DNA from: Hypomesus transpacificus
Lineage: Eukaryota > Chordata > Actinopteri > Osmeriformes > Osmeridae
Direction: 5' to 3'
Assembly (NCBI RefSeq): GCF_021917145.1
Contig: NC_061075.1
Coordinates: 4,199,038 to 4,263,037 of the forward strand
Length of the DNA: 64,000 nt
Numbering within the stretch: position 1 is the first letter of the stretch; each line of letters opens with the position of its first letter. Of this stretch, positions 25,201 through 36,573 are shown in pieces. Made by a program: the position numbers and the translations under genes. The notes under the pieces were generated by a model. The model worked only from the letters and a program-made list of their open reading frames with translations, had not been told where the DNA came from and ran no database searches.

Positions 25201-26254
25201 TTAATGTACTGTAACAAGATAGATTGGGTTGTTCTTTTCTTCAGCAGCAAATTAACCTTAGTAAATATGCATCTTAAATACTGAATAAATGTAACTTTCC
25301 ATGAATAAAATCGAAATTGACTTGACTTGAAACTGAGGACGTATGTGGCAACATGGCAATACTGTTAAAATGTTTACACAAAGAAAATCCTTAAACTAAA
25401 AGGTTTTTCTTTCCAATTTAAAAGCTAATATTTCATAATCTCAACCCTCTGCAAAGTCATCAGAAATATTTCCTGAACTGTAGGATATGTAGAGACAAAC
25501 TCACCACCCCCAGCACAGCATAAAGAGTGAAGGAGATGTTGGTTATAGTGGGGTTGCTGAGGTTGACTGCCGGTCTGAAGGACTTACGGTCCAGCACAGT
25601 CTGGATGGACTCATGGGTGGGACCGCTGTGACCCTCTTTACAGGTCAGCACAGAGTGACAGTGGTACACTGTTGAGAGATGGGAGAAGGTCATATAATAC
25701 AAGAGTGGGACGCAAATGAAATAGGAAGACATTTGAAAATTGATGGATGGAGAGAAGTACTTCATAAGTAAACTTAAATTCACAATAAAATACAGTTTCC
25801 TCTGAATGAACCGAATAAAAAAAAAAAGTCAAATGGGGTAATATGTCATAATTTGAACAGACAACTGAAAATTGCATTGGCCACTAATAAAAAGGAAATT
25901 ACTTTTATACATGTAAATTACATTACTAATTGTCTTTTTTTCTTTATGAACAGTCTAAACCAAAATATATCACTTAATGCACATTGATCTACTTTAAGTC
26001 ATTGCTTTTGACTTGAACCTGAACAAATATCTTGTATAGACCCGATCGTAACCAGTGCAATACTTCATGTTTTGTCCCGTCTGTTCTTTACAAAATATGC
26101 AGAAGCTAAAATAAACATATTTGATCCAACACATTTTCTTTTTACAACAGCACAAACAGAAGATGTTTTGCATTGAAAATTGGATACAACAAAAGATTTT
26201 ACCTGCTGAGAGGAAAACAGCGGTGGTAAGGATGAAACCCCATGATCGCTCCAT
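22278..26254 (-). CDS. 5-HT3-type Cys-loop ligand-gated cation channel subunit, copy 2 (478 aa)
   Basis: Tandem paralogue of copy 1. Exons in coding order: 26254-26203, 25668-25505, 25167-25123, 24879-24770, 24513-24344, 23918-23758, 23540-23330, 23072-22776, 22504-22278. Every exon has exactly the length of its copy-1 counterpart, giving 478 aa. Signal peptide, Cys-loop ([15 protein letters not shown]), M1-M4 and the C-terminus are almost identical to copy 1. Differences include Arg for Cys in VLDRKSFRP (so copy 1 has an extra extracellular cysteine), Tyr for Phe at the loop-A position beside the conserved Glu, and Cys/Trp changes near WLRL and YWLHEY. Introns are compact and free of the retroelement in copy 1. 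No frameshift or stop was seen, so it should be functional. Confidence 0.9.
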
Positions 26255-27189
26255 CCTGTCCTGCTTGTTAGAACAGACTGACTGTCTTGGACTCACTCTG
26301 ACCACAGTATGCAACAGTGGAAACAGCAAAATACTATACACACACCCATCTACTCACACACAATATTCACACTTAAAAGCACAGACACACATAAACAGAC
26401 ACACATACACACCCACCCACACTAACACACGTACAAACACAACGTAAAAGGCATACAAACTCTTTATGTCCTTTGAACTTTTTGCAGTTTATAAAGTAAT
26501 CCAACATCCTGTGACTTGAGTTACCATCAAATCAAAGTTTACTGTAAATATAAAGAATACAAATTATAATCAACACATCTTGTAAATAAAAAATACCAGA
26601 TGCTCTCACCTTGTTTTCCAACACCTACGGTAATCACCCAGCCGTAGTTTCTTTTTGAAACTCCCCATGGGAGTTATGTTTTTTCTTTTCTCTCTTTGTT
26701 TAATTTGTAAACTGTTGACTCAGTCAATTCAAAGTATGCCACTGAATTAATTTTATGAGATGACATATTTTTATATTCTTCCAGGTAAATGGTTCCATGC
26801 CATATCTTGTCTATACTCCACATACATCCCAGGTATTTTCAATCCAGAGGAGCGCACGTTCACAAAAAAGGGGTGGTGTTTGCACTGTATGTCCAATCGT
26901 AAACATGGACAAAACGAGAACCGCATATTTCACGCAGGGGGAGCAGACAATAATCAAACATATCAGCAATACAAACATATAATACAGGCAAAAAGCAACA
27001 GTCGCTGCTGTCAAATCAAGGAGGGGAAGCTGGCAGAAAATAGCAGATGCTGTAAATGCCTGATTGATATCACTGCCCCAGGCACAAGATGTGACCATAA
27101 TTAGACTTGCGCATTCCATAACGTTAAACTTTTGTTGTAGTATTATTTTAGTTGCAACCCTGGTAGTGGTAAATGATTGTGGGAGCAAA

Positions 27190-27462
27190 TAAAAAATACA
27201 TATGCTTTTCTACAGGTATGCTCTTGCACTTTTTGAGTTTCATGTTGTTTAATTGTAACTTGTTTATGCTCTTATGGGTCTTGCTTTTGGCACTTATTTG
27301 TTTTTTCACAATGTATGCTTCATGTTTTGGCTCACCGCAATGTTTGGAGCTATCCGTTGTTATGATCAGTGACCTATGCACTTTTGTAAAGCTCTCTCTT
27401 GGAAGTCGCTTTGAATCTGCTAAAGCGTCTGTTAAATGAATAAATGTAAATGTTAAAACATA
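27190..27462 (+). mobile_element. SINE-like repeat
   Basis: Runs from TGCTCTTGCACTTTTTGAG through ATGATCAGTGACCTATGCAC to the tail GCGTCTGTTAAATGAATAAA. Recognisable copies lie at 48965-49190 (opposite strand) and 61882-62036. The coding-looking frame across 27173-27439 is not a gene. Confidence 0.7.
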
Positions 27463-28079
27463 ATTCAAACCGGTAAGTAGCAGTAGGCAATACTTGCCCA
27501 TATTTGAATTGCCTGAGTCAGTCCCTTTTGTAGGATATTGGTATACAAAGGGCCTATAGAACAATGACATTTACTCCTGCTGAGGTTCTGGCCCTTTTCA
27601 GCAATCAGGGTCGCCCCCTGATGCAAGGAGTGGAAGGGGGCATTTCTTCAGAAAAGAAACTGGAATATGAGAAGGTAGTACATGACTGAATGTATGAATG
27701 AACGACACAAAACTTACAGTTAACCTGACATTCTTTATCTGTGTTCCTAAGAAAGGGAGAACAAATGAGGAGGATGTATTTGTTTAACTTTTATACCTTT
27801 TTGTGGCTTGTCCCAAATATTTTTTTGTTTTGCCTTGGAGTCTTTGGTGGGGTTTTTCCCCATTTCTTTCTTTCAATGTCCTTATTATTGTTTTAGAAAA
27901 TTGCTATAAAAGTGAATGAAACTTTCAATGAAAGTCGTGAAATTATGATTTATTTAACTTGTGAAGAGCATTGCATGGTACCGTACTCATTGTTCTTTTT
28001 GGTTTGAAATGTTTTGGTTGAAAGAAACCCAAATATCTGATATGGAAATGTTAGAAAATGGGTCAAAGCAACCCAAGGA
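27463..28079. other. Intergenic, no gene seen
   Basis: AT-rich sequence with T-runs. A minus-strand LHNVASIRKERAPP at about 28125-28180 belongs to the Harbinger remnant that begins next to it. Confidence 0.5.
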
Positions 28080-28830
28080 CAACAGAAGGAGTTAAGGGGA
28101 GACACCCCAGTGAATAGGGATAACATGAACATGAAACCTCCAGGTGGGGCTCTCTCCTTTCTTATCGAGGCAACATTGTGGAGCCCGACACAGGCTGTCA
28201 CAATCTGACAAGCCCGGTCTGGGCCACTCGGAGGCAGTTGAAGCGTGCTTTGATGATGCCAAAGTTCATCTCTATCCTGACCCTTGTTCTGCTAAGGGCC
28301 ACATTAAAAGCATTCTGTGGCTGTGTGTTCGGGTCAGGATAGGGGGTCATCAAAAAGGGCTGGCAGGCGTACCCTCGGTCCCCTACCAGCAATCCACTGA
28401 GGAGCCTAGAAGAAGAAAATATTAGCATTATCAATATTACAAAATGCTATACAAAATGTTATACTTACAATTGCCATACCTTGCTCTAATTCGTGGCAAA
28501 ATGCAGATTCCCTAGAGATCCAGGAGTCATGGACTGACCCAGGCCACTTTGACTCAATGCTGGTAACCAAACATTGATGGTCACAAGTCATCTGCAAAAG
28601 CATCTTGTGTTAAAATCCATCCACATAACAGCATTAACGTGAGGGAAAATTCAATGTGCATTAGAAGGACTTCTCCTTTATCAGTATGACCAAACATGTG
28701 TAGCCTGTCCTTTAAGCTTTACCTGAACGTTGATGCAGTGGAATGACTTGCGATTAAGAAATTGCCTTCATTCTCCCCCATGCAGAAATGGGGATATGGG
28801 TGCAATCGATGGCACCATACAGAGGCGTTG
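28080..28830 (-). pseudogene. PIF/Harbinger (HARBI1-like) transposase remnant
   Basis: Minus-strand pieces in order: LYGAID near 28815, a frameshifted NRKSFHCINVQ near 28735, DHQCLVTSIESKWPGSVHDS near 28540-28590, GDRGYACQPFLMTPYPDP and RTRVRIEMNFGIIKARFNCL near 28220-28400, and LHNVASIRKERAPP near 28140-28180. This is the order of the DDE nuclease domain of Harbinger transposases. Frameshifts and missing segments make it inactive. A short plus-strand Myb/SANT-like fragment (WQKIADAVNA) near 27030-27060 may be a relic of the companion gene. Confidence 0.8.
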
Positions 28831-29420
28831 TTAGACATAAAACTCTACTGGGGCATAGGCCCCTATTCATATCCTTTTTTTAATTTCAAGCTTGCTGCAC
28901 TCAAGGCTATAGAAACTCCCCTTGCGTAACCCACTATACAACAGGTCAGGGACGAAAGTTTGATATCAGCTTTGGCAGGGACATTAATAGCTAATGCGAG
29001 CGCTCACATTTTTTTTGCATTCATTTGAGTGCAAATACAGGTTTTTTGAGCTTCATGTAATATTGTTTTTATGTTTTAGTCAAAATAAGATGATTGATAG
29101 GCCTATCATTTAGAAACTATCTTTAGTTTTGTAATGTTTTCTTAGCCTACCTCAATTCTGACTTGTGTGCTGAGTCCAAAGCAGGTTCTGTGACATACCA
29201 GGGTAAGTTAACTCCCCAGATGAAACCCAGCGCAACATTGCAAACGTACCCAGTTATGTTGCATAACCTGCTTTCTGGAATACCCCCCTGGCGTTGATTG
29301 GGATACTATGTACCTTTTTTCAGGGATTATCAATCTAAATTAATGCACTGACTAATGACGTAAATTGCTAAAACTCAAACTTTAGATTTTACTTGGGCAC
29401 AGCAGATTTAAATCTACTCC

Positions 29421-30051
29421 CAATACTCCCCCTTACCCCTTCCCCTTACCCCTTCCCCTTAGTTTTGCGCGTTCCCGTGAGAGCTAGTGGTGTCCCAATA
29501 CTCTTTTGGAGCTAGGGAAGACTAAGGGGTATACACCCCTTAAAACCAAGTAAGATCGGGAGCTTACTTGAAACCTAGGGCTATGTGAAAACTGCGCGAC
29601 CGGCAACAATGGCGACCAAATCATCCAGAGAGTCCGATAAATGTTATATTATCGGCTTTATTAATTGATAAAAAAATTATGACAGTCTTGTTTTGTGTCA
29701 TATACAGTCATAAACATATATATTTGCAACCATTTTCCTAATTGAAACTTTTCTAAAAATAGCTAGTTTGGTACGTTAATGTTACAGTTCTGAATTGCAC
29801 AACAGTCCCGCATTTCTTTGACTAGCATGTCTACAGTTCTAAGTAAACTCCATTAGCAGCGAATTTCGTCTAATATCAGTGCATAACGCTACTTGCTTTG
29901 GAGATATCGATACGTGCTAGATGACGTACCTGTAACCAAGTGGCGTCCCATTTCCTAGGGCTATGTAGCCCTTACCCCTTATTTTCGAGGGCCAAGGGGA
30001 AGGGGTAAATTAAGGGGAAGGGGTAAGGGGAAGGGGTAAGGGGGAGTATTG
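29421..30051. mobile_element. 631-bp non-autonomous DNA transposon with 41-bp perfect terminal inverted repeats
   Basis: Bases 29421-29461 are the exact reverse complement of 30011-30051 (41 of 41 by eye). Each terminal repeat begins CAATACTCCCCCTTACCCC and is itself built from ACCCCTTCCCCTT units. The interior has no ORF. The right end may extend to GGCC (GAGATTCGGCC) with the left end eroded, so exact termini and target duplication are uncertain. Superfamily not assigned. Confidence 0.8.
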
Positions 30052-31194
30052 AGATTCGGCCTTATACTGGGACACGTGCCCCATTAAAAAGGTTCTAACC
30101 ACGCCCCAGGTTGGATAACATGCTTTCTGGAATACCCCCCTGGACTTCTGTGTCCGTGCTGCAGTGTCTATTTGGCAAGCTCAGAAGAGCGTGCTGACAT
30201 ATATGCTGAATGCATATAGGCTTAAGTTTTTGGTTAAACACTTTTACAAGTGTTGATTGGGACATTGCGTGAATTTTTGGGGATTATTAATCTAAATGAA
30301 TGACCTGACTAATAAAGTAAATTAAATTGCGCGGCAGTCGTGTTCTTGCTCAGGTTCTCCGCCGCATCACACACCACTCTCTCACCATCCGCGCACCAAA
30401 CTCCACAGGATCGCCTACGAACGGCGACGCCATTATCATCAAGAATGAATGGGTCAGCGGTGTTTTATAACGGTTGATCTCTGATCTCCAACTTAACCTG
30501 CTCCTGACCAAGTTAGGCGTTCAGCATTAGTTTTAGCCTACCATGGCGATTGACCCCGGTAACAAGTAATCCACCGTCGTGATACAGAAAACCCTGAAGT
30601 TACTTCGTACGCAAATCTTGATTCGTAGTACAGGCCTCTGTTTGGAATGGATTAATTAGCCATTGATATCAGATATCAATTTTTGAAGACACCATTGTGC
30701 TCCCACTCCCACATGCCCGCGAAAGGCCTCAAATTCAAAGTAAGATCAATTCACGTTTTAAAACGTTGTTTTGGTTCGCACAACATCGCATTAAGACAGG
30801 GACAAACTATCAAATACGATTATGCAAGCCAACCTTTATTCTAATAGGCATAGTGAAACGTAATAATAAATAAATTAAAAAAAACATTCATAGTTTAGCC
30901 CCTCTAATTTGACCACTACATCCCTGCTCCTTACCAATGACAAACTCGAACTTGTTGTAGTCTAAACATTGCACCAGCTCTGCATATGCCTCATCTTCTG
31001 CGAGAGCTGCTTCATCTTCCTCAGTTATCTTCACTACTACTTTCTCAAAGATAACTTCTCTGAGGCCACGTACGCAACTCCATGTGCGAGAGGAATCTCG
31101 TTTCCCAATTGTTCTCATCACCGTCAAATAAAAGTCTGAACTACCTTTGGCCTGCATGACTGGGCCCATAACCTGTAGCAAATATGCTGAACAA
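30052..31194. other. Intergenic, unassigned
   Basis: No recognised gene. A 97-codon minus-strand ORF at 30888-31181 with an acidic stretch (KITEEDEAALAEDEA) has no match I can name and lies just outside the duplicated block. It may be a transposon remnant. Confidence 0.4.
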
Positions 31195-31424
31195 GTGGGA
31201 AGAGGTATTTATAGAAGTACATCTGGGAAAACTCTGGGATTTGCTCTGACAATTATGTAGTGGTCAGTGGTTGAGGTGAACTGGTGGACAGTGACTTTAC
31301 CTAGAGGTGGTTCAATGCAAATATTGCATCAAACAACGCATACAGTGATGGATAATGCTTGTTTATATTGCTCTAGGATTTATACTGTTTTATTTTATAT
31401 TTTTCTTAGTCTTATTTATGTCTG

Positions 31425-31889
31425 TGTAACGGGTGTGAACCCGTGAAACTCACTCCTCAGGTATGTAATGGGCTACCCGCGTCAAAGAATAGCTAGCTTT
31501 TCTTTGGCGTAGCTGTTAGTGGTCGCGCTTGGCAAGTCAGAGGTCGTGCGTTTGAGCCCAGCGAGTGGAGAACGATGCCTTGTAGTGACGGAGCGTGGCC
31601 ACGTCCGTTACATACCGTCACATTGGTGCCGTGACCCGGATTCACGAGGTTAACACTAGCTAACCGCCGGAGTGAATTTCAGAGGGGTGAATGTAACGGG
31701 TGTGAACCTGTGAAACTCACTAGTCAATTACGTAATGGGCTACCCGCGTCAAAGAATAGTTAGCTTTTCTTTGGTGTAGCTGGTAGTGGTCGCTCTTGGC
31801 AAGTCAGAGGTCGTACGTTCAAGCCCAGCGAGTGGCGAACTACGCCATGTAGTGACGGAGCGTGGCCACGTCCCTTACATACCGTTACA
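31425..31889 (+). mobile_element. Miniature LTR retrotransposon (TRIM-like), two 198-bp LTRs
   Basis: LTRs at 31425-31622 and 31692-31889 are the same length and differ at a handful of sites. Each starts TGTAACGGG and ends in ACA. The interior is only 69 bp. One base after the 5' LTR is TGGTGCCGTGACCCGGAT, complementary with one mismatch to the 3' end of vertebrate tRNA-His (from memory), so a primer-binding site. AGAGGGG just before the 3' LTR is a short polypurine tract. The flanking duplication is TCTG on both sides, and the paralogous block B has the empty site at about 45421-45430. No coding capacity. Each LTR contains tRNA-like A and B box sequences. Confidence 0.85.
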
Positions 31890-33136
31890 TCTGCACTGTT
31901 GAGGAAGTATAGGAATCAAACTACCAATAACCATAACTGCTGTTAATGTGCATTTGACAGTTATTCAACTTGAAATGACACTTGTAAACCTGTGCCCTGA
32001 TGGTATGGGGTCAATGCAGCAACTCCCAAATCTAATGTACATACTTGTCATATTAGTTAACCAACTAGGGAAAAGTTAACACAGCTATGCATTGTTGCAG
32101 AAGAAACATAAACCTACCTGACATACTATAACAAAATCATATTTTTATTGTATGTTTTTTGTTTTTGTAAGTATGGTTCTTTGGGCTATTATTTACGAGG
32201 TGTCTATGGAGTCATCTGGGCCCAAATATGTTTGAAAGCCTTTGAAACATAACAATATTTACCACTGCCAAAGGGTATTTACCACTGATCTTGTTTCCAG
32301 GTGAGATATTAATATATTTCCATATATACAAATGAGTTTACAAAGCAACACTCTCTTATTTGTATCTATTTTCATGGCATGTGATAAAACAAGCGGAGCT
32401 GGTTCATGCAGGGGGACGCGAGACATAGCGCCTCATTAGCAGTGTGTCACTGGCAGGGCGTCATATCACGCAGTAGGTGCACACCCTCTTAGCAGGGCGG
32501 GCTATTTAATAAGTAAATACTATACTGAGTCCTCCTGCCTGAACCAAGAGTTATGTCATCCTGGGGAATCTGCTGTTGAGAAGATATCAACTAGTTTTAC
32601 ATGAATGGCTTCATTTTCATGATGTCTTTATTTATTTCTGTGGCATGTGTTTTATAAAGTCACTTTACTCAGTCACTGTAGTTTTCGGATGAAGAAATAT
32701 ACTACTCATTAATAGCCATGCATCATTTTTAATGATGTGGGAGAGAGAGAGCATTTCACAAATGTCAGATACATTTTAATGAATAAAAGTAGTAGCAAAC
32801 AAATGGCAATCATCTTTGACTAGGGCCTGTCAAACCACAGACCTATTACAGTATTAGGGTCAAATCTGAACCATACATGCCTTTTGGGTCATGTTTCACC
32901 ACTGAAAAGCAGTCAGTCAACTTCCCTAGTTTAATATCTCAATAACCACACATATCCTAGCTGAATGTCTCATCATCATGCTACTTTACCAGGGTTCTTA
33001 TGTAACATCTTGGATGTAATGATTAAATAAAACCAATAAATTCATTTCTGAAATTAGTTCCTGAAATTCACTAGTTAATATACTGAATTACAGGCACTTA
33101 TTTGATACTTCAAAGCATACTGTGTGTCTTTCAGGG

Positions 33137-33929
33137 TTAAAAACGATTGGCTTGTTCAGGCGCATTCTTAATACAGATGCCCAAAATGCAGCCTTCGCAA
33201 TGAGCAGGCTCATGAGGCGACTGCACTGGGTCCATCCTGAAAGGCGTGTCAACTTCTTTTGGGGTCTCATGGTAGCACTTCAATCTAATCTTGTCAACCA
33301 GCTTCTCCAGCAGAATCTCAAGGTTGTCTGGGGAGAAGGTCGGCTTCTCCATTGGAGCAGCAGTGCATTTCTTGCAGTCCTGACAGAGCCGACGTACTTT
33401 CACGACTCCCTTTCTCTGTCGTTTCCACAGCTTCATGTGGAACACAACCATCACACGGCTCGAGGGCCACTTTCTCTTACACTTTGAGCACTGAAACCTT
33501 AGTTTTGAAAGAGATGAGACAAACAGACAAGTCTCACACAGTGACAATGGTTATTAACTAATAGAAGTAATAATAACCAAAAAGTATGCATAGTTTTAAC
33601 TTTGACAGATGTTCTAACACAGTATGCTGTTTGCTGCTGTCGTAATGTATGAAGCAAACTGTATCTATTGTGTTTCCTTACGGCACACTTCCGTTGTTAG
33701 ACTACATTTCTTAGTCTGGAACCAAATCACTTGGAAATCACCTTATAATAAGACCAAGCAAGACTACACATGATACTTGCCATGCAAATGTATTTTTGAT
33801 GAACTGCTGCCAGCCTGGTTCCATTCCTTTTGGCTGGATGGAGTCATCAAACTCAATCTGCCAGTCATCTTCCTCGTTGAGTTCCATCGCCTTTTCTCGA
33901 AAGATATCGATCCAATCTTGGGAAGCCAT
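33137..33929 (-). CDS. rtp: Receptor-transporting protein (3CxxC zinc-finger) copy A, 169 aa
   Basis: RTP-family proteins bind zinc through 3CxxC motifs and help G-protein-coupled receptors reach the surface; fish rtp3-type genes are often interferon-induced (family knowledge). Exon 1 is 33929-33781 and starts MASQDWIDIFREK. Exon 2 is 33497-33137 and ends ANRF-stop. The junction codon is W50, followed by FQCSKCKRKWPSS, CQDCKKC (Cys88, 91, 94) and a C-terminal CEGCILGIC cluster. The 510-bp CDS is open throughout. The donor after exon 1 is GC (gcaagt) where copy B has gtaagt. There is no C-terminal membrane helix, unlike many mammalian RTPs. It lies in segmental duplication block A. Confidence 0.88.
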
Positions 33930-34734
33930 CGATTGCTAGCTTTTTAGAAACAGCCAAGTCTTTGAGAAGTTCGAGCTATACCAACTTTTAATAATGTCTT
34001 TTAGATTCCCACCCTTTGTGCTGCACTATCTACTGCACTATGGACTGTAACCTTCTTCCTGACTCAGTCACTGATATTATAGCCTACAAAGGATGACATG
34101 GGGAAAACAAAACTTATGTTTCCATTTAATTGAAACTGTTGATTGGTTGTCAGTCAAAGTAGAGTACTTTTTAATAATCTTGCACTTTCATTTACACAGA
34201 AAGAGAAAAGTATTTTTGTATTTGCCACGCCTTTTACTCCTGTATGTTTTCATTCCAACTCTAATCCAGCACACCTGATTTATTTCCTGATTAGCTGGTT
34301 CACCAACTGAATCACAAGGTTACAACAGAGGTTAGATTGAAGATCAACAGCAGGGGTCTCTGTCCAGAGCAAGAGGTTACAGGTTCATGTCTCCCCCTAC
34401 TGTATTTTGCTTTAGATTAGTGTCTGCTGAATGAATGTCTTAACAATTGTATCTAAATACATCTATATAAATCTCTTAATATCCAGTAGCATTTTATGGA
34501 CATGACAAGGACATGACAAGTACAATATCATGGACATAGATCAGTACAATATCAACTGATAAGACAGAAATGAGGCAGTCATTCAGAGGAGAGTTTTGCA
34601 TTATCTCTCCACACTGGATTCTTGAATAATGCTGGTGGGAACGTATATTTACTAATGGGTTCCCATTAGTAAATATGACAGTATCAACATCATCTTTGAA
34701 ATATAAAAGGAGTTCAGTCAAGACAATCACGTAT

Positions 34735-35450
34735 TAGATTTGAGCATTTATTGTTACATGACATGGACATGTAGATTTACTTTGGCGGAGTGGATGATCT
34801 AAGGGAAGCACTCCCTGCCTCCTCGATGCAACACATACAGTACATACATGACATATGAGGCAGGGAGCAATAGAGATATAATCCCCCTGTTGGATAGATA
34901 CACAGACGGCATGGGGGAGAAGGGGACGGTGGAGGGTGGCAGCAGCACTGATCATACAACGACCGGGGTGAGTGTGTGCATATCCGCGCGTCTTTTAAAG
35001 ACGCCTTATCGGACGTGGCCCAATGGATATGCGCTGCTACATGGGTGTGGTAGCGGGAGGAGTAAGGAAGGTGGAGTAAGACGCCTTACGTCCCCGATCA
35101 CTGACTGACGCGCGCTGCCCGATTGCCCTGCCAGAACTAGCTGCGCTTATGAATTCTAACGCAGATAGGTGGTGGACTCAAAAGCACGACTCAGAATATT
35201 TACAGAAAAGGTATTTACTGGTTTCAAAAGACTAGGCAGGGAATGACACAAGGTACAAAGACAAACTTGCAACGAGAGACAGAAACACAAGGGCTAAATA
35301 CACAGGGGCTTGATTGAAAACTGGTGCTGTCAATCAGGGCTGGGGAGGTCAATCACAGGCAGGGTAGGAGACACTGAAATGAGAGGAGGTGACACACACA
35401 AACACACAGAAAGGACCAAGACATGACCGAGGGAGTGGGTGGGATGTGAC
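34735..35450. mobile_element. Insertion in duplication block A with LTR-like and other repeat sequence
   Basis: Block B runs directly from AATATAAAATGAG to GAATATTCCAG at about 51420-51432, while block A has about 720 bp between the same points. The insert includes a segment (34740-35110) whose reverse complement matches 48295-48590. A second part (35160-35450) reads like the end of an LTR retroelement. No coding region. Confidence 0.6.
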
Positions 35451-35599
35451 AGGAATATTCCAGAATATTCTTGCTTGCAATGTAGGTGTAGATGCTGTGT
35501 CTTCTGACTTAGTGTAGACCTCATGGGGATCCTCCAATTCTCCTGACAAAATGAGATTGAATGACAGGGTGAGCTAGAATCCAGACAGGCTCATCAGAA

Positions 35600-36573
35600 T
35601 CAACAAAGAGAAAGCTTGCACTTTCACTTACACAGAAAGAGAAAGTATTTTTCTTTCAGTGTTATGAGTGTGTGGAGGAATTAAATCTATACTGCTAATC
35701 TATGCTGCAATTCTATATGTTCTATGTCTCTGTTTAATAAAGAACAATCAATACCTCATATCTACTAAATGTGTGGTGACAATGCTAAATATAATCTAAA
35801 TGTAATCAATGCTTCAATTAAGAACAGATTAATTTATGTAACAGGATGTTTCGAAGTCTGTGAAGAGTAAACCATGTAACTTTTGGTGGAACGAGGAATG
35901 CAGTAGGTCAGCATGCTAACAGGGGAAGCAAAATGGTAGCGCCCAGGGACTAGTGCAGTACAATGGGCCACACAGTGACGTGAAAAATATTTTACGTCTT
36001 CAACCAATTCTCAAAGTTTGAAACAGCACTGGAACTCAGCAAAGTTTGAAGCGTTTATTAGTGTTTATTAGAATTCAGAGTGACAGAGATTCCAACAAAC
36101 TAGAGCAAGATCCCGGGATCAGACTAAAATATTTTTCTGGACATTCCTCATATATCAAAACCTTATCATTTTGTGCAACTTTGCTATTGGTTCTATACTT
36201 CTTTGTCACAGATGCATTATGCATTCTCACACTATTGGTCTCTCATCCTAGGGGATTCAGATTACAGGTGCTTTTTTGCATAGAAAACTCCAATTTTTTC
36301 GGCCTGCTCAGGCCAGCTCCACCCACTAGGTTCCTGGGAATGGGGCCATAAATATGCCCTATGAGATAGCTGGGCTTTCTTGTTTTCTATGAAAGAAGCA
36401 TATCCACATAATCTTCTCCGCACTCAGCCCCTAATTATCCATATTTTCACATTTTGGGCTTAATATCTTCTACGTTTTAGTGCCAATAATGATCAGTCAA
36501 CAGCTTTGCATTTGGTTTTCAGTAATATAGCATATGCTAAAAAAGGTTATTAAGAGTTTCATTTTCAATTATA
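35600..36573. other. Intergenic, no gene seen
   Basis: AT-rich, with no exon or element that I can name. ORFs here are short and lack family features. Confidence 0.5.

Larger units (their letters stand above)
31195..35600. repeat. Segmental duplication, block A (paralogous to 45196-51600)
   Basis: Shared landmarks in the same order and orientation: GTGGGAAGAGGTATTTATAG (31199 and 45208), CTGTTGAGGAAGTATAG (31895 and 45428), TTTGAAACATAACAATATTT (32240 and 47600), the rtp gene, CAGCAGGGGTCTCTGTCCAG (34350 and 51070), and CATGGGGATCCTCCAAT (35520 and 51500). Block A carries its own insertions at 31425-31889 and about 34735-35450. Block B carries a LINE. Confidence 0.85.

Noticed and set aside
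26760-27188. Overlapping ORFs on both strands (114 and 125 codons)
   Set aside because: No recognisable family except a short Myb-like fragment on the plus strand. Treated as transposon debris.
30888-31181. 97-codon minus-strand ORF with acidic stretch
   Set aside because: No homology recognised, no exon partners and flanked by repeats. Not called as a gene.
31500-31565. tRNA gene suggested by A/B box-like sequences
   Set aside because: No cloverleaf or anticodon stem could be built. The sequence is repeated inside both LTRs of the miniature retrotransposon, so it is reported there instead.
34110-34145. Possible interferon response element upstream of the rtp copies (AGTTTCAATT, also near 50430-50460)
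   Set aside because: Only half of the AGTTTCNNTTTC consensus is present and positions relative to the transcription start are unknown.
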